DNA of 64,000 nucleotides from assembly GCF_001592105.1 (NCBI RefSeq), contig NZ_BCWE01000013.1, forward strand, positions 1-64,000, read 5' to 3'. Below the pieces are notes generated by a model. The model was not told the origin of the DNA, searched no databases, and saw nothing but the letters and a program-made list of their open reading frames with translations. Numbering within the stretch: the first letter of the stretch is position 1; the number at the start of each line of letters is the position of its first letter. Both the position numbers and the translations under genes were made by a program. The DNA is from Desulfolucanica intricata (GTDB lineage Bacteria > Bacillota > Desulfotomaculia > Desulfotomaculales > Desulfofarciminaceae). Shown here in pieces: positions 36,406-48,947 of this stretch.

Positions 36406-37476
36406 TTAACCTGCTAAAATCTGCCCGGCTATACGGTCACCCATTTCGTCCGTACTTACCAACTGCTTGCCTTCTTCCATAATATCTTTGGTGCGATATT
36501 TATTTAAAACCTCAGTTATTGCCTCTTCAATTGCACGTGCCCCATTTTCCAAATTCAGTGAATAACGCAGGAGCATTGCTCCGGACATAATCGTAGCTAT
36601 AGGATTAGCTCTTTTTAATCCTGCATATTTTGGTGCTGATCCGTGGCTGGGTTCATATAATCCGATCTTTCCACCCAGACTTGCTGAAGCCAACATGCCC
36701 AGGGAGCCGGTAAGTTGAGAAGCCTGATCACTTAATATATCACCAAACATATTCTCTGTTAATAATACATCAAATTGCTTAGGATTTTTCACCAATTGCA
36801 TAGCCGCATTATCAACATACAGGCAGTCAAGCTCAATATCAGGATACTCTCCGGCCAGTTCGGTAACTACTTCTCTCCAGTAACGTGAACTCTCCAGTAC
36901 ATTTGCCTTATCTACCAGCGTAACTTTTTTACGCCTTTTTCCTGCCAGGTCAAAGGCCAAACGAGCAACGCGAACAATTTCTTCTGTAGTATAAACCAGG
37001 GTATCCACAACGCGATAACCGCCTGGAATCTCTTCCTTCTTCTTCTCACCGAAGTAAAGGCCGCCGGTCAATTCACGAACTACCATGATATCCAAACCTT
37101 CAACGACTTCCGGCTTTAGAGTAGAGGCATTAACAAGGGCGGGGAATATTACTGCCGGGCGCAAATTGGCAAACAACCCCAGTTTTTTGCGCAGAGGTAA
37201 AAGTGCTCCTACCTCCGGCCTTAAGTGAGACGGCAAATTGTCCCATTTATCGCCGCCTACCGCACCTAAAAGCACAGCATCACTGTTAAAACACAGGTCC
37301 AGAGTTTCCTGCGGCAGCGGGTGACCAACAGCATCATAGGCTGCTCCCCCCACCAGAGCTTCGGTAAAATTAAACTCGTATCCAAAACGTTTTCCAACAG
37401 CCTTGAGTACCTTAATGGCCTCTTCTACAATTTCTGGCCCAATGCCGTCTCCAGGCAGAACGGCAATATTATACAT
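36406..37476 (-). CDS. leuB: 3-isopropylmalate dehydrogenase
   Basis: The 356-residue NAD-dependent enzyme oxidises 3-isopropylmalate to 2-oxoisocaproate, the last specific step of leucine synthesis before transamination. Motifs: LPGDGIGPE at the start, [10 protein letters not shown], the catalytic Lys/Asp region [14 protein letters not shown] and [21 protein letters not shown]. It is the last gene of the operon and overlaps leuD by 8 nt. Confidence 0.98.
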   Translation of the reverse strand: MYNIAVLPGDGIGPEIVEEAIKVLKAVGKRFGYEFNFTEALVGGAAYDAVGHPLPQETLDLCFNSDAVLLGAVGGDKWDNLPSHLRPEVGALLPLRKKLGLFANLRPAVIFPALVNASTLKPEVVEGLDIMVVRELTGGLYFGEKKKEEIPGGYRVVDTLVYTTEEIVRVARLAFDLAGKRRKKVTLVDKANVLESSRYWREVVTELAGEYPDIELDCLYVDNAAMQLVKNPKQFDVLLTENMFGDILSDQASQLTGSLGMLASASLGGKIGLYEPSHGSAPKYAGLKRANPIATIMSGAMLLRYSLNLENGARAIEEAITEVLNKYRTKDIMEEGKQLVSTDEMGDRIAGQILAG

Positions 37477-37969
37477 TCTCTTTCATCCTCTCTGCTACAT
37501 AGTTTATAAGTCCACCCGCGGCAATGATTTGCTGCATAAAAGGGGGTACTACCGTGGCTTGATACGATTCTCCTTTTGTCAGGTTGGTAATGACTCCGCT
37601 TTCCACATCAACGGAGACCTGATCACCCTCTTCAATACGTTCTGCAGCTTCCACTGATTCCAAGATCGGAAGACCGATATTAAAAGCGTTCCGGTAAAAA
37701 ATCCGGGCAAAGGATTTGGCAATTACACAGGACACACCGGCAGCTTTTATGGAAATCGGGGCATGTTCCCTGGAACTGCCGCAGCCAAAGTTCTTATCTG
37801 CCACTATGATATCTCCCGCGTGCACTTTTTGCGGAAAAGCCGGGTCTGCATCCTCCATGCAGTGCTTGGCAAGTTCCTCCGGGTCAGAAGTATTTAAGTA
37901 GCGGGCCGGAATAATGGCATCAGTATCTATGTCCGCACCAAACTTCCATGCTTTACCTTTCAATTCCAT
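37469..37969 (-). CDS. leuD: 3-isopropylmalate dehydratase small subunit
   Basis: The 166-residue swivelling subunit of isopropylmalate isomerase is the short, archaeal-type form. Motifs: [15 protein letters not shown] and [12 protein letters not shown]. It pairs with leuC directly upstream (stop and start almost touching) and overlaps leuB downstream. Confidence 0.97.
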   Translation of the reverse strand: MELKGKAWKFGADIDTDAIIPARYLNTSDPEELAKHCMEDADPAFPQKVHAGDIIVADKNFGCGSSREHAPISIKAAGVSCVIAKSFARIFYRNAFNIGLPILESVEAAERIEEGDQVSVDVESGVITNLTKGESYQATVVPPFMQQIIAAGGLINYVAERMKENV

Positions 37970-39232
37970 TTACTCCACCTCCCAGGGACCGGCTATCCTG
38001 CCCATGATGGCTGAAGCTGCTGCCACAGCCGGGTTAGCAAGATAAACCTCACTTTCCGGGTGGCCCATCCGGCCCACAAAATTACGGTTAGTGGTAGCCA
38101 GTGAGCGCTCACCCTTGGCCAAAATTCCCATATAACCACCAAGGCAGGGTCCGCAGGTAGGGGTACTTACCGCTCCACCGGCATCAATAAAGATCTCAAT
38201 TAAACCTTCACGTAAGGCCTGCTTATATATCTCCTGGGTGCCGGGGATAACAATCATCCGGATGTTCTTATGAACTTTTTTATCTTTCAGCAGCCGGGCT
38301 GCCAAACGCAGATCTTCTATTCTGCCGTTAGTACATGAGCCAATTACCACCTGGTCAAGCTCTACCTGCCCTGCTTCACTCACCGGTCGAGTGTTCTCAG
38401 GTAGATGCGGGAAAGCAACCAGAGGTTCAATCTTAGAAGCATCATAACGATATACATTGCTATACTGTGCGTCCGGATCACTTTGATAGAAAGTATACGG
38501 CTTTTTCACCCGGCCTTCCACATAGGCCCTGGTTATTTCATCCGGCGGTACAATACCGTTTTTACCACCGGCCTCAATAGCCATGTTGGCCATGGTAAAA
38601 CGCCCGTCCATAGATAATTTTTCGATAGCCGGGCCGGTAAATTCCATAGCCTTGTATAAAGCACCGTCAACACCGATATCGCCAATGATGTGTAAAATTA
38701 AATCTTTACCTCCAACCCAGGGCCGGAGTTCCCCTTCAAAAACAAACTTAATAGTTTCAGGTACCTTAAGCCAGGTTTCACCTAAAGCCATAGCAGCTGC
38801 CAAATCTGTACTGCCTACCCCTGTGGAAAAGGCCCCCAGAGCACCATAGGTGCAGGTATGCGAATCAGCTCCTATTACCAGGTCCCCGGGACCCACCAAT
38901 CCCTGTTCCGGTAAAAGGCAATGCTCAATGCCCATTTTACCGACATCAAAGAAATTAACGATATCATGTTTGTGGGCAAATTCTTTAACTGCCTTAGCCT
39001 GCTCAGCTGACTTAATATCTTTGGAAGGGATAAAATGATCCAGGACCAGGGCTACTTTTTCCCGGTCAAAGACCGAATTAACCCCGATTTTATTAAACTC
39101 TTTAATGGCCACCGGTGCGGTAATGTCATTTCCCAGAACCAGATCAACTTTTACATTAATCAATTCCCCCGGTTCCACTTTGTCCTTACCGGCATGAGCA
39201 GCCAGTATTTTCTCTGTTACAGTCATTCCCAT
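37970..39232 (-). CDS. leuC: 3-isopropylmalate dehydratase large subunit
   Basis: The 420-residue [4Fe-4S] aconitase-family subunit isomerises 2- to 3-isopropylmalate. Cluster cysteines sit in [13 protein letters not shown] and in [33 protein letters not shown] (here as the region 123-143) is the substrate loop. The length fits the HacA/LeuC2 group used by Clostridia and archaea, not the roughly 470-residue enterobacterial form. The start is ATG at 39232 or the next ATG two codons on. Confidence 0.96.
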   Translation of the reverse strand: MGMTVTEKILAAHAGKDKVEPGELINVKVDLVLGNDITAPVAIKEFNKIGVNSVFDREKVALVLDHFIPSKDIKSAEQAKAVKEFAHKHDIVNFFDVGKMGIEHCLLPEQGLVGPGDLVIGADSHTCTYGALGAFSTGVGSTDLAAAMALGETWLKVPETIKFVFEGELRPWVGGKDLILHIIGDIGVDGALYKAMEFTGPAIEKLSMDGRFTMANMAIEAGGKNGIVPPDEITRAYVEGRVKKPYTFYQSDPDAQYSNVYRYDASKIEPLVAFPHLPENTRPVSEAGQVELDQVVIGSCTNGRIEDLRLAARLLKDKKVHKNIRMIVIPGTQEIYKQALREGLIEIFIDAGGAVSTPTCGPCLGGYMGILAKGERSLATTNRNFVGRMGHPESEVYLANPAVAAASAIMGRIAGPWEVE

Positions 39233-39249
39233 TTTTCCAATTAATCCCC

Positions 39250-40770
39250 CTACCGGTCATATTCATATACTATTTTGTTAACTGCATCAACATATGCTTT
39301 AGCACTGGCCTCTAAAATATCAGTGCTGACTCCCCGACCAATATAAACTTTATCATTTCCGTTAGTGATTTTTACCGTAACATCTCCTAATGCATCTTTA
39401 CCACCTGTAATGGCGTCCAGGGAATAATGCAGCAGTTTACAGCTAATACCGGTTATTTTATCTACCGCTTTATATATAGCATCCACCGGCCCGTCCCCAC
39501 AAGCGGCCTCTTCCAGTAAGTCTTCTTTAGTAAGCAAACCTACTGTAGCCACCGGTACAATTGTGGTACCACTGGATATGTGTAAATACTCCAGGGAATA
39601 TGTGGCAGGAACATGGCGGCGGGTTTCTTCCTCAACAATGGCCTCCAAATCTTGGTCAGTAATGGACTTCTTCTTATCGGCCAGTTCCTTAAAACGAACA
39701 AAAGCCTTATTAAGCTCATCTTCAGATAAAACATAGCCAAGCTCAGATAAACGCTCTCTAAAAGCGTGCCGACCGGAATGCTTACCTAACACCAGGTTAG
39801 TCTGGTTAATACCCACCATAGCCGGGTTCATAATTTCATATGTAGTACGTTCCTTTAACACACCGTCCTGGTGAATTCCGGATTCATGAGAAAAGGCATT
39901 TTTACCCACAATGGCTTTATTGGGCTGAACTACCATCCCTGTAAGTTTACTTACAAGTTTACTGGTACGATATATTTCCTCGGTACAAATATTGGTGTCA
40001 TGGCCGTAAAAATCCTTACGTGTACGCAGTGCCATAACAACCTCTTCAAGGGCAGCATTTCCGGCCCTTTCTCCAATGCCGTTAATAGCACCCTCCACCT
40101 GGCGGGCACCGTTCATTATCGCAGAAAGGGAATTGGATACCGCAAGGCCAAGGTCATTATGACAGTGCACACTTATGATTGCCTTGTCTATGTTGGGTAC
40201 TCTGTTCCGGATAGTTTTAATAAGTTGACCATACTCCTGTGGTGTCGCGTAACCAACAGTATCGGGAATATTAACTGTAGTAGCTCCGGCAGCAATTACC
40301 GCCTCCAGCACACGGCACAAGAAATCCGGGTCTGTACGTGAGCCGTCCTCTGCCGAGAATTCAACATCCGCAGTATATTTCTTGGCCCGCTTAACCGCCT
40401 CAACTGCTGCTTCCAATACCTGGTCCGGCTCCATTTTCAATTTATAGCGCATATGAATATCCGAGGTGGCAATAAATGTATGAATCCTTGACTGCTCCGC
40501 ATCTTTAAGGGCCTCCCAGGCCCGGTCTATATCTTTAAAATTAGCCCGGGCCAGGCCCGCTACAGTAACCCCCCGGATTTCCCGGGCGATTCCCTGCACC
40601 GCCTCAAAATCTCCGGCTGATGCAATGGGAAAGCCAGCTTCTATAATGTCCACCCCTAGTACAGCTAACTGCCTTGCGATTTGAATTTTTTCGTTTAGAT
40701 TTAGATTTACTCCCGGAGACTGCTCACCGTCCCTCAGGGTAGTATCAAAAATATATACACGCTGGCTCAT
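39250..40770 (-). CDS. leuA: 2-isopropylmalate synthase
   Basis: The 506-residue enzyme condenses 2-oxoisovalerate with acetyl-CoA, the committed step to leucine. [30 protein letters not shown] and [15 protein letters not shown] are the DRE-TIM motifs. The C-terminal leucine-binding regulatory domain (about 390-506) is intact, so feedback inhibition by leucine is expected. AGGAGG precedes the ATG. It follows the second ilvB by 11 nt. Confidence 0.97.
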   Translation of the reverse strand: MSQRVYIFDTTLRDGEQSPGVNLNLNEKIQIARQLAVLGVDIIEAGFPIASAGDFEAVQGIAREIRGVTVAGLARANFKDIDRAWEALKDAEQSRIHTFIATSDIHMRYKLKMEPDQVLEAAVEAVKRAKKYTADVEFSAEDGSRTDPDFLCRVLEAVIAAGATTVNIPDTVGYATPQEYGQLIKTIRNRVPNIDKAIISVHCHNDLGLAVSNSLSAIMNGARQVEGAINGIGERAGNAALEEVVMALRTRKDFYGHDTNICTEEIYRTSKLVSKLTGMVVQPNKAIVGKNAFSHESGIHQDGVLKERTTYEIMNPAMVGINQTNLVLGKHSGRHAFRERLSELGYVLSEDELNKAFVRFKELADKKKSITDQDLEAIVEEETRRHVPATYSLEYLHISSGTTIVPVATVGLLTKEDLLEEAACGDGPVDAIYKAVDKITGISCKLLHYSLDAITGGKDALGDVTVKITNGNDKVYIGRGVSTDILEASAKAYVDAVNKIVYEYDR

Positions 40771-40781
40771 TAATAATCCTC

Positions 40782-42449
40782 CTACCCCTCAATAGCCTCA
40801 TTAATACTTTGTCCGGCAAGTACCATAGGATATACATTCTCATCCTCTTCAACAAAGCAGTTGACGATGGCCGGACCGTTAGAGCTTAGTACTTCCGATA
40901 AAATACTGTCAAGCTCCTCTTCGTTCTTAACGTCGTAACCCTTCATTTCATACACTTTGGCCAAAGCAGCAAAGTCAGGATGATAACTAAAGTCAACAGC
41001 CATATAGCGCTTATTATGATAAAACTCCTGCAGCTGACGCACCATACCCAGACGACCGTTATTCAGAATAATAACTTTAATAGGTAAATTCTGCTCTTTA
41101 ATCGTAGCCAGTTCCTGCATATTCATCTGGAAGCTGCCGTCCCCGGAAATTAAAACTACAGTCTTATCCGGGCAGCCTATCTGTGCTCCCATGGCCGCCG
41201 GGAAACCGTAACCCATAGTGCCAAGTCCGCCGGAAGAAATAAAGGAACGCGGCTTTATATGATTATAATAATGGGCGGCCCACATCTGATGCTGGCCAAC
41301 ATCCGTACAAATAATAGTATTATCTTTGCTGTATTCATTTAATTTCTCAATTACCCGCTGGGGCTTTAAGCCCTCCCCGGCTGAATAATGTAAAGGATAT
41401 TTTTTCTTTAGTTCCTCAAACCGGGCCAACCATTCCTGCTCGTTTTTCTGTTCCAATAACGGGAGCAGCTGCTGCAGGACAGTCTTTACATCTCCGGCCA
41501 CAGCCAGGTGCACACGCACATTTTTACCAATCTCAGCCGGATCAATGTCTACATGAATCACACTGGCACCCGGTGCAAAACCGGCAATCTTTCCGGTAAC
41601 CCGGTCATCAAAGCGTGCCCCCAGGGCAATTAACAAGTCACATTCCGTAACGATCATATTGGCATATTTGGCACCATGAAGTCCCAGCATTCCGGCAAAC
41701 AGGGGATGATCCCCCGGGAAACCACCCAAACCAAGCAGTGTATGGGTAACCGGTGCGCCGATTTTCTCCGCCAGCACTTTAAGTTCATCATGGGCACCGG
41801 CACTGACTATACCGCCGCCGGCATAAATAATGGGGTGCTTGGACTTGTTAATCATCGCTGCAGCTTGCTCCACAACTTCCTGCTCAGCTCTATAGGCAGG
41901 ATTATAGCCCCTTAATCTAATCTCTTCGATTTCCTCGTACTCAATTACGGCCGAAGTGACATCTTTAGGAAGGTCGATTAATACAGGCCCGGGTCTGCCT
42001 GTACGGGCTATATAAAAAGCTTCCCGCACAATCCGGGGTACCTGTCTGGGGTCTGTTACAAAATAGTTATGCTTAACAATGGGCATAGTTATACCGGTGA
42101 TATCTACTTCCTGAAAAGCATCCGTTCCCACCATACTGGTTGCAACCTGACCGGTAAAAGCTACAATCGGTACGGAATCCATATAGGCATTGGCAATTCC
42201 GGTAACTAAGTTAGTAGCTCCCGGGCCGGATGTAGCCATACACACACCTACGCGTCCGGTAGCCCTTGCATAACCGTCGGCTGCATGCGCAGCCCCCTGT
42301 TCGTGACGTACCAGGACGTGCTTTATTTTATCGGAATTATAAAGAGCATCATATACTGGGAGGATTGCACCACCCGGATAGCCAAAGACGACTTCCACGT
42401 TTTCCTTTTCCAAACAACGAACCAGGGCTTCCGCGACAGTAATTCCCAT
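40782..42449 (-). CDS. ilvB: Acetolactate synthase large subunit (second copy)
   Basis: The 555-residue ThDP enzyme forms acetolactate or acetohydroxybutyrate. Motifs: the catalytic Glu region [17 protein letters not shown], the FAD region near 250-300 and the ThDP motif [22 protein letters not shown] (the GDG...NN region about 435-465). It is a paralogue of the gene at 44084-45745, located after ilvC rather than beside ilvN. It may share the single small subunit or work alone. A hairpin at 42501-42528 lies between it and ilvC. Confidence 0.95.
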   Translation of the reverse strand: MGITVAEALVRCLEKENVEVVFGYPGGAILPVYDALYNSDKIKHVLVRHEQGAAHAADGYARATGRVGVCMATSGPGATNLVTGIANAYMDSVPIVAFTGQVATSMVGTDAFQEVDITGITMPIVKHNYFVTDPRQVPRIVREAFYIARTGRPGPVLIDLPKDVTSAVIEYEEIEEIRLRGYNPAYRAEQEVVEQAAAMINKSKHPIIYAGGGIVSAGAHDELKVLAEKIGAPVTHTLLGLGGFPGDHPLFAGMLGLHGAKYANMIVTECDLLIALGARFDDRVTGKIAGFAPGASVIHVDIDPAEIGKNVRVHLAVAGDVKTVLQQLLPLLEQKNEQEWLARFEELKKKYPLHYSAGEGLKPQRVIEKLNEYSKDNTIICTDVGQHQMWAAHYYNHIKPRSFISSGGLGTMGYGFPAAMGAQIGCPDKTVVLISGDGSFQMNMQELATIKEQNLPIKVIILNNGRLGMVRQLQEFYHNKRYMAVDFSYHPDFAALAKVYEMKGYDVKNEEELDSILSEVLSSNGPAIVNCFVEEDENVYPMVLAGQSINEAIEG

Positions 42450-42500
42450 ATTAATTCCCCCCTATATATTAATTAAATAATTAAAAAAAATTCACCTGCC

Positions 42501-42528
42501 GCCGGACTCGGTATAAACCGAGTTCGGC
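42501..42528 (-). other. Intercistronic hairpin between ilvC and the second ilvB
   Basis: A 12-bp stem with one G-U pair and a 4-nt loop (42501-42512 with 42517-42528) is followed about 9 nt later by eight T on the minus strand (42483-42490). It may be a leaky terminator or an mRNA processing/stability element that sets the level of the downstream ilvB-leu genes. Confidence 0.65.
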
Positions 42529-42542
42529 CTGATTTTTGAAGT

Positions 42543-43562
<1,020 letters not shown>

Positions 43563-44066
43563 TTAAGCTTCATTTTCCAGTGAAGTAGACTTACTTCCCC
43601 TTAACATGGCAATCTTTCCTGTACGTACTACTTCTTTAATACCGAAAGGTTTTAATGCTTCTTCCAGGCCGTTAATCTTATCGGCATCACCGGTGGCTTC
43701 AATCATTAATGTTTCCTGACCGATATCAACAATATGTGCCCTAAAGATATCGACAATCTGCATAATTTCCGGTCTGGCTTGGGCATCAGCATTAACCTTA
43801 ATTATTATTAATTCCCGACCGACATATCTTTCAGAAGTAATATCATCAATTTTTATTACATCAATCAGCTTATCAAGCTGTTTACGCACTTGTTCTAAAA
43901 CATGATTATCTCCTTCTACCACAATTGTCATACGAGATATAGTGGGGTCATCGGTTCTGCCAACTGCCAAACTGTCAATATTAAAACCACGCCGGCTAAA
44001 CAGTCCGGACACACGGGCAAGTACACCCGGGTTATTTTCAACCAGTACAGCAAGGGTATGAAGCAT
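43563..44066 (-). CDS. ilvN: Acetolactate synthase small subunit
   Basis: The 167-residue regulatory subunit (IlvH/IlvN type) has an N-terminal ACT domain (LHTLAVLVENNPGVLARVSGLF, residues 2-23) and a C-terminal ACT-like domain. It binds valine and confers feedback control on IlvB. It sits 17 nt after the first ilvB. Only one small-subunit gene is present for two large subunits. Confidence 0.97.
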   Translation of the reverse strand: MLHTLAVLVENNPGVLARVSGLFSRRGFNIDSLAVGRTDDPTISRMTIVVEGDNHVLEQVRKQLDKLIDVIKIDDITSERYVGRELIIIKVNADAQARPEIMQIVDIFRAHIVDIGQETLMIEATGDADKINGLEEALKPFGIKEVVRTGKIAMLRGSKSTSLENEA

Positions 44067-44083
44067 TTTTAGAACCTCCTTTA

Positions 44084-45745
44084 CTAACCAAGCATATCTT
44101 TCAAATCCGCACCCGCCGGAACCATTGGGAATACATTTTCCTCCTGCTCAACCACAAAATCCATTACAACAGGCTTGGGTATCGCCAAAGCCTCTTCCAG
44201 GGCAGGGGCAACCTCCTCACGCTTTGTTATGCGCATGCCGACTGCACCATAGGCCTCAGCAATTTTGACAAAATCAGGGTTCCCCTGCAGCCTGGTCTGG
44301 GAATAACGTTTATCAAAGAACAGATCCTGCCACTGCCTGACCATACCAAGAAAACCGTTATTCATAATGGCAATTTTAACCGGTAGGTTATAATTAACCG
44401 CTGTGGCCAGTTCCTGAATATTCATCTGGAAGCTGCCGTCACCGGAGATACCTAAAACAGTTTCACCCGGATAGGCTGCCTGTACTCCCAGTGCGGCAGG
44501 AAATCCGTAACCCATTGTGCCTAATCCACCGGATGTAAAGAAAGAACGGGGGCGCGCTAAAGTTAAGTATTGTGCCGCCCACATTTGGTGCTGGCCAACA
44601 TCCGTAGTTATAAATACATTTCTATCACGGGTCAGACGGTCAATCTCCCGGATGACAAATTGAGGCTTCATTCCCTCGTCAACAAACTCCAAAGGATAAT
44701 CCTTCTTCCAGGTTTCAATTTGTGTCTGCCATTCCGAAGGCTGCTTGGCTTTTATAAGACCTAATAACTTGCTCAAAGTAACCTTTACATCCCCAACAAC
44801 AGGATAGTGCACACCAACATTTTTCCCAATTTCGGCAGGATCAATGTCTATATGAACAACTTTTGCACCCTTGGCAAAGGTATCCAGCTTTCCTGTTACC
44901 CGGTCATCAAACCGTGCACCTATAGCAATAATTAAATCGGCCTCACATATTGCATAGTTAGCATATTTTGTTCCGTGCATACCCAACATACCCAGGAATA
45001 ACGGGTGGTCCCCCGGGAAGCTGCCCAGTCCCATTAATGTATTTGTTACCGGAGCCAGCAAAAGCTCAGCTAACTGTCTTAATTCATTATGAGCACCGGA
45101 AGTAACCACCCCGCCGCCGGCGTAAATAATGGGACGTGCAGATTCGTTAATAGCCTCTGCAACCAGAGTAAGCTGTTCTAACGGTGGTTCGGTAACCGGA
45201 TCATAGCCCGGCAGGTTTACTGAACCGGGTTTCTGATACTCTATAGCAGCCGTGGTAACATCTTTAGGTATATCCACCAGTACCGGTCCCGGTCGTCCGG
45301 TAGTAGCGATATAAAAGGCTTCTTTAATAGTCACAGCCAATTCACTGACATCCTTAACCAGGTAGTTATGTTTAGTTATCGGCATAGTGATTCCGGTGAT
45401 ATCCGCTTCCTGAAAAGAATCTCTTCCCAAAAGCCCCACCGTAACCTGCCCGGTAAAAGCCACTATGGGAATAGAATCCATATAGGCATTAGCAATCCCG
45501 GTTACCAGGTTCGTAGCACCGGGCCCGGAAGTAGCCAGGCAAACCCCGGGCTTTCCGGTTGCCCTGGCATATCCATCAGCCGCATGAACAGCGCCCTGCT
45601 CATGCCTGGTTAAAATATGCCTTATATCGGCATCGTAAAGGGCATCATAAATTGATAAAAGCACCCCGCCGGGATATCCGAAAATAGTATCTACCCCGTG
45701 TTCTTTCAAGCACTCCACAAAAATTTGTGCACCGGAAAGCTTCAT
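44084..45745 (-). CDS. ilvB: Acetolactate synthase large subunit (first copy)
   Basis: The 553-residue ThDP/FAD enzyme is the partner of the adjacent ilvN. Motifs: catalytic Glu in [17 protein letters not shown], the ThDP motif [14 protein letters not shown]...MNNG. The ATG at 45745 has GAGGTGGGG about 9 nt upstream; a GTG at 45760 falls within that site. It is clearly paralogous to the copy at 40782-42449 but the two diverge throughout, so the duplication is not recent. Confidence 0.97.
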   Translation of the reverse strand: MKLSGAQIFVECLKEHGVDTIFGYPGGVLLSIYDALYDADIRHILTRHEQGAVHAADGYARATGKPGVCLATSGPGATNLVTGIANAYMDSIPIVAFTGQVTVGLLGRDSFQEADITGITMPITKHNYLVKDVSELAVTIKEAFYIATTGRPGPVLVDIPKDVTTAAIEYQKPGSVNLPGYDPVTEPPLEQLTLVAEAINESARPIIYAGGGVVTSGAHNELRQLAELLLAPVTNTLMGLGSFPGDHPLFLGMLGMHGTKYANYAICEADLIIAIGARFDDRVTGKLDTFAKGAKVVHIDIDPAEIGKNVGVHYPVVGDVKVTLSKLLGLIKAKQPSEWQTQIETWKKDYPLEFVDEGMKPQFVIREIDRLTRDRNVFITTDVGQHQMWAAQYLTLARPRSFFTSGGLGTMGYGFPAALGVQAAYPGETVLGISGDGSFQMNIQELATAVNYNLPVKIAIMNNGFLGMVRQWQDLFFDKRYSQTRLQGNPDFVKIAEAYGAVGMRITKREEVAPALEEALAIPKPVVMDFVVEQEENVFPMVPAGADLKDMLG

Positions 45746-45772
45746 AGCTAAAAACCCCACCTCTCGTCAGTT

Positions 45773-47437
45773 CTAATCCTTAGTAACAACCGCCCCGGTA
45801 CTCGCTGAAGTAACCATCTTTGCGTATCTTGCCAAATAACCTTTGGTAATTTTAGGCTCCGGAACCTGCCAGTTTTTCATTCGGGCGGCGATTTCCTCTT
45901 CAGTTAAATCCACATTTAAGCGACAATTCGGAATATCAATATCGATAATATCTCCATCCCGGACAATGGCTATAGTTCCACCAAGGGCGGCTTCCGGTGA
46001 TACATGACCGATGGCGGCACCACGGGTAGCCCCGGAAAAACGGCCGTCAGTTAAAAGTGCTACTTCTTTATCCAGACCCAGACCGGCCAGTGTAGCTGTG
46101 GGAGTAAGCATTTCCCGCATTCCCGGGCCACCCCTGGGACCTTCATAGCGAATAACAATCACGTCACCCTTATTAATTGATTGATTCATAATTGCGTCTA
46201 CAGCTTCTTCCTCTGAATTAAAGACACGGGCCGGTCCACGATGCACCAACATTTCAGGCGCTACTGCCGATTTTTTGACCACTGCCCCTTCCGGAGCCAA
46301 ATTGCCCTTTAATATGGCAATCCCACCGGTGGAACTATAGGGATCATCTACACTTCGAATAATGTCACGGCGCAGAATTTTGCACCCCTGGATATTTTCA
46401 CCTATAGTTAGTCCGGTTACAGTTCTACTGTTAAGGTTTAATAAATCTAACTTTGCCAGTTCCGCCATTACTGCCGGTATTCCTCCGGCTTCGTTTAATT
46501 CTTCGATAAGATGCGGCCCGGCCGGGCTTAATTTGCACAAATTAGGAGTCCGCTCACTGATTTTATTAATTTGCTCTAAATCAACGGTCAAGCCAACTTC
46601 TCCGGCTATAGCCGGCAGGTGTAAGACGGTATTCGTAGAACACCCAAGTGCCATATCCACTGTTAGTCCGTTTTTAAAGGCATCCGCTGTTAAAATATCC
46701 GCCGGGCAAAGATCCTCTTTGACCAGTTCCATAATCTTCATCCCGGTAAGCTTAGCCAGCCGCCGCCGTGCCGCTGCCACAGCAGGGATAGTCCCGTTGC
46801 CGGGTAAAGCCATCCCCAGCACCTCAGTCAAGCAGTTCATCGAGTTGGCGGTAAACATACCTGCACACGAACCGCAGCCGGGGCAGGCCGAATCTTCCAG
46901 CACCGCCAGTTCTTCTTCCGACATTTTACCGGCCCGCACGGCACCTACAGCTTCAAAAACATTGCTTAAAGATTGATTCTGCCCCTTGTATTTTCCTGCC
47001 AGCATCGGGCCGCCGCTGACAATAATGGCCGGAATATTTAGTCTTGCTGCGGCCATAAGCATACCGGGCACTACCTTATCACAGCTGGGAATTAAAACCA
47101 GCCCGTCAAAGGGATGAGCGGTGGCCATTATTTCAATGGAATCAGCAATTATTTCCCTGCTGGCCAGTGAATATTTCATCCCGGTGTGGTTCATTGCAAT
47201 ACCGTCACAGACAGCTATGGACGGAAATTCCACCGGAGTTCCACCTGCCATCCTCACACCGGCCTTGACTGCCTCGGCAATATCATCCAGATGACGGTGG
47301 CCGGGAACAATTTCATTATGTGCATTAACTACTCCGATGATTGGTCTCTCCAGTTCCCGGTCAATATAACCCAGAGCCTTAAACAAAGACCTATGGGGAG
47401 CTTTCTCCAACCCTTTTTTCATAGCATCACTACGCAA
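45773..47437 (-). CDS. ilvD: Dihydroxy-acid dehydratase
   Basis: The 554-residue Fe-S dehydratase converts dihydroxyisovalerate and dihydroxymethylvalerate to the 2-oxoacids. Cluster cysteines are in [12 protein letters not shown] and [19 protein letters not shown] (18-19 residue region near 185-203); [14 protein letters not shown] is near the C-terminus. The start is set at TTG 47437 (protein begins LRSDAMKKG), 10 nt after AAGGAG and aligned with the usual IlvD N-terminus. The longer frame to 47473 lacks a properly spaced site. Confidence 0.95.
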   Translation of the reverse strand: MRSDAMKKGLEKAPHRSLFKALGYIDRELERPIIGVVNAHNEIVPGHRHLDDIAEAVKAGVRMAGGTPVEFPSIAVCDGIAMNHTGMKYSLASREIIADSIEIMATAHPFDGLVLIPSCDKVVPGMLMAAARLNIPAIIVSGGPMLAGKYKGQNQSLSNVFEAVGAVRAGKMSEEELAVLEDSACPGCGSCAGMFTANSMNCLTEVLGMALPGNGTIPAVAAARRRLAKLTGMKIMELVKEDLCPADILTADAFKNGLTVDMALGCSTNTVLHLPAIAGEVGLTVDLEQINKISERTPNLCKLSPAGPHLIEELNEAGGIPAVMAELAKLDLLNLNSRTVTGLTIGENIQGCKILRRDIIRSVDDPYSSTGGIAILKGNLAPEGAVVKKSAVAPEMLVHRGPARVFNSEEEAVDAIMNQSINKGDVIVIRYEGPRGGPGMREMLTPTATLAGLGLDKEVALLTDGRFSGATRGAAIGHVSPEAALGGTIAIVRDGDIIDIDIPNCRLNVDLTEEEIAARMKNWQVPEPKITKGYLARYAKMVTSASTGAVVTKD

Positions 47438-47480
47438 AGCCAACCATCTCCTTATACCATTAAACTGTATCATTTACCTT

Positions 47481-48362
47481 TTATTCAGGGAAGATTACAG
47501 GCCCGTCCACTTTGGTCAACTCTCTGTAAGCCTTAATTAAATCCCAGGTCATTTCTCCCGGACTGCCGTTTCCAATCACCCGGCCGTCCACTTTAACTAC
47601 CGGAATGCACTCTGCCGCAGTACCGGTAAGGAAACATTCATCGGCAATATAAATATCATGTCTGGTGAATAGGCGTTCTTCCACCCGAATACCCTTTTCA
47701 CGAGCTATATTCATAACAGTATTTCTGGTAACTCCCTCTAATAAACCGGCATAAGGTGGCGGGGTAATTAAAACACCGTCTTTAATAATAAAAATATTGT
47801 CACCGGTAGCTTCCGCAACATAGCCTTCATTATTCAATAGTATTGACTCAGGCACACCGGCCAAATTGGCTTCTATTTTGGCAAAAATATTATTCAAATA
47901 ATTAAGGGATTTTACCCGGGGATTAACAGCCTCAACAGCATTTCTGCGTGTTGCCACAGTTACTGTTTCTAAGCCCTTTTCGTATAACTCTGCCGGATAA
48001 AGCTTAATATCAGCTGTAATACAAAAAACTGTCGGTTTCTCACACTTGCGGGGATCCAAACCCAGGTCACCCTTTCCTCTGGAGACTACCAAACGAATAT
48101 AGGCATCTTTTTGGTTATTCCGGCGTAGGGTTTCCAAAACAACTTCTACCATCTCATCTCTGGTTAACGGAATATCAAGCATAATAGTTTTGGCAGATTC
48201 ATAAAGACGTTTAATGTGTTCATCCAGTTTAAATACCCTGTTGTGGTAAGCTCGAATACCCTCAAATATCCCGTCTCCATAAAGGAGTCCATGGTCAAAC
48301 ACCGATACAACAGCTTCTTCTTCCGGTACAAAATTTCCATTGAGATAGATGATTAAACTCAT
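47481..48362 (-). CDS. ilvE: Branched-chain amino acid aminotransferase
   Basis: The 293-residue fold-type IV PLP enzyme transaminates the 2-oxoacids to valine, leucine and isoleucine. VSVFDHGLLYGDGIFEGIRAY (residues 19-39) and the PLP-lysine segment RVKSLNYLNN are diagnostic; EATGDNIFIIKDG and LLEGVTRNTV follow. It is the first gene of the operon, directly behind two leader regulators. Confidence 0.97.
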   Translation of the reverse strand: MSLIIYLNGNFVPEEEAVVSVFDHGLLYGDGIFEGIRAYHNRVFKLDEHIKRLYESAKTIMLDIPLTRDEMVEVVLETLRRNNQKDAYIRLVVSRGKGDLGLDPRKCEKPTVFCITADIKLYPAELYEKGLETVTVATRRNAVEAVNPRVKSLNYLNNIFAKIEANLAGVPESILLNNEGYVAEATGDNIFIIKDGVLITPPPYAGLLEGVTRNTVMNIAREKGIRVEERLFTRHDIYIADECFLTGTAAECIPVVKVDGRVIGNGSPGEMTWDLIKAYRELTKVDGPVIFPE

Positions 48363-48418
48363 GTTTTAATCGCTCCCGTATATAAATTTTATTAGTTTTT
48401 GTATTTTTAACAAAAACA

Positions 48419-48580
48419 ACAAAAAGACCCTGCAGATAATTTCCAGGAGTGGAACCTATCCGCTGGGTCTTTTATCCCCACGGTGTAACCTTCGGACTAA
48501 CCTCCGACAGGCCTGTACCGCTTGGTCCAGTCCCCCACGAAAAGCGAGGCGGAACCCTAGGTACACTTCCCCTCTAAACT
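48419..48580 (-). promoter_or_regulatory. ykkC subtype 2 riboswitch (probably ppGpp) with terminator, ahead of ilvE
   Basis: On the minus strand the ykkC core appears in order: CTAGGGTTCCG (near 48560-48550), GGACTGGACCAAGCGGTACA, GTTACACCGTGGGGATAAAA, then GACCCAGCGGATAGG. This matches class 2 ykkC RNAs, which bind PRPP or ppGpp rather than guanidine. A terminator (48421-48473; nested stems ending in TTTTTGTTGTTTTT) overlaps the 3' core, so ligand binding would prevent termination. A at 48459 (minus reading), where PRPP types as I recall carry G, and the ilvE context both favour ppGpp. The start is 57 nt from ilvE. Confidence 0.87.
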
Positions 48581-48599
48581 TAAATCCGTTATTACGGCT

Positions 48600-48911
48600 A
48601 AAAAAACCCCTCGACCTGGCATAATGAATTACAATACCAGGGACGAGGGGTTTAAAACCCTGCGCGGTACCACCCTGCTTGCTGCCACTAAAATAATAAA
48701 TAGCGGTAGCCCCTCAAGTGTCCGAATGACACAGTTTTGTTAACGGGTGGCCAACACCCGGCCAAGCCTACTCAGGAAAAGCCCTTTCGACCGGCAGTTC
48801 CAGGGTGATCTGTTTTCCTGTCACTTGCACCGGTTTTCAGCTGCCCCGGCTCTCTGGAAAGCAGTAATACAGGAAACTGTCCCTTTCATAACTCTTAGCC
48901 TAATATAACTT
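48600..48911 (-). promoter_or_regulatory. T-box leader with terminator
   Basis: The minus strand carries the T-box AGGGTGGTACCGCG at 48663-48676 and the stem I distal motif AGAGAGCCGGGG near 48845-48856. The terminator (48600-48650; a 16-17 bp imperfect stem ending in seven T) overlaps the antiterminator region. Uncharged tRNA binding stabilises the antiterminator and permits read-through. The specifier codon is uncertain: ATC (Ile) at 48807-48809, before the ACCCTGGAACTGC segment, is the best candidate. Confidence 0.93.
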
Positions 48912-48918
48912 ACTACCC

Positions 48919-48947
48919 AGTATACAGAAGACATCCGTATATGTCAA
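48919..48947 (-). promoter_or_regulatory. Promoter of the ilv-leu operon
   Basis: On the minus strand TTGACA (48942-48947), 17 nt and TATACT (48919-48924) give a near-perfect sigma-A promoter. The predicted start near 48912 gives a leader of about 550 nt that holds the T-box and the riboswitch. The next 220 nt (to 49172) contain no supported feature. Confidence 0.88.
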
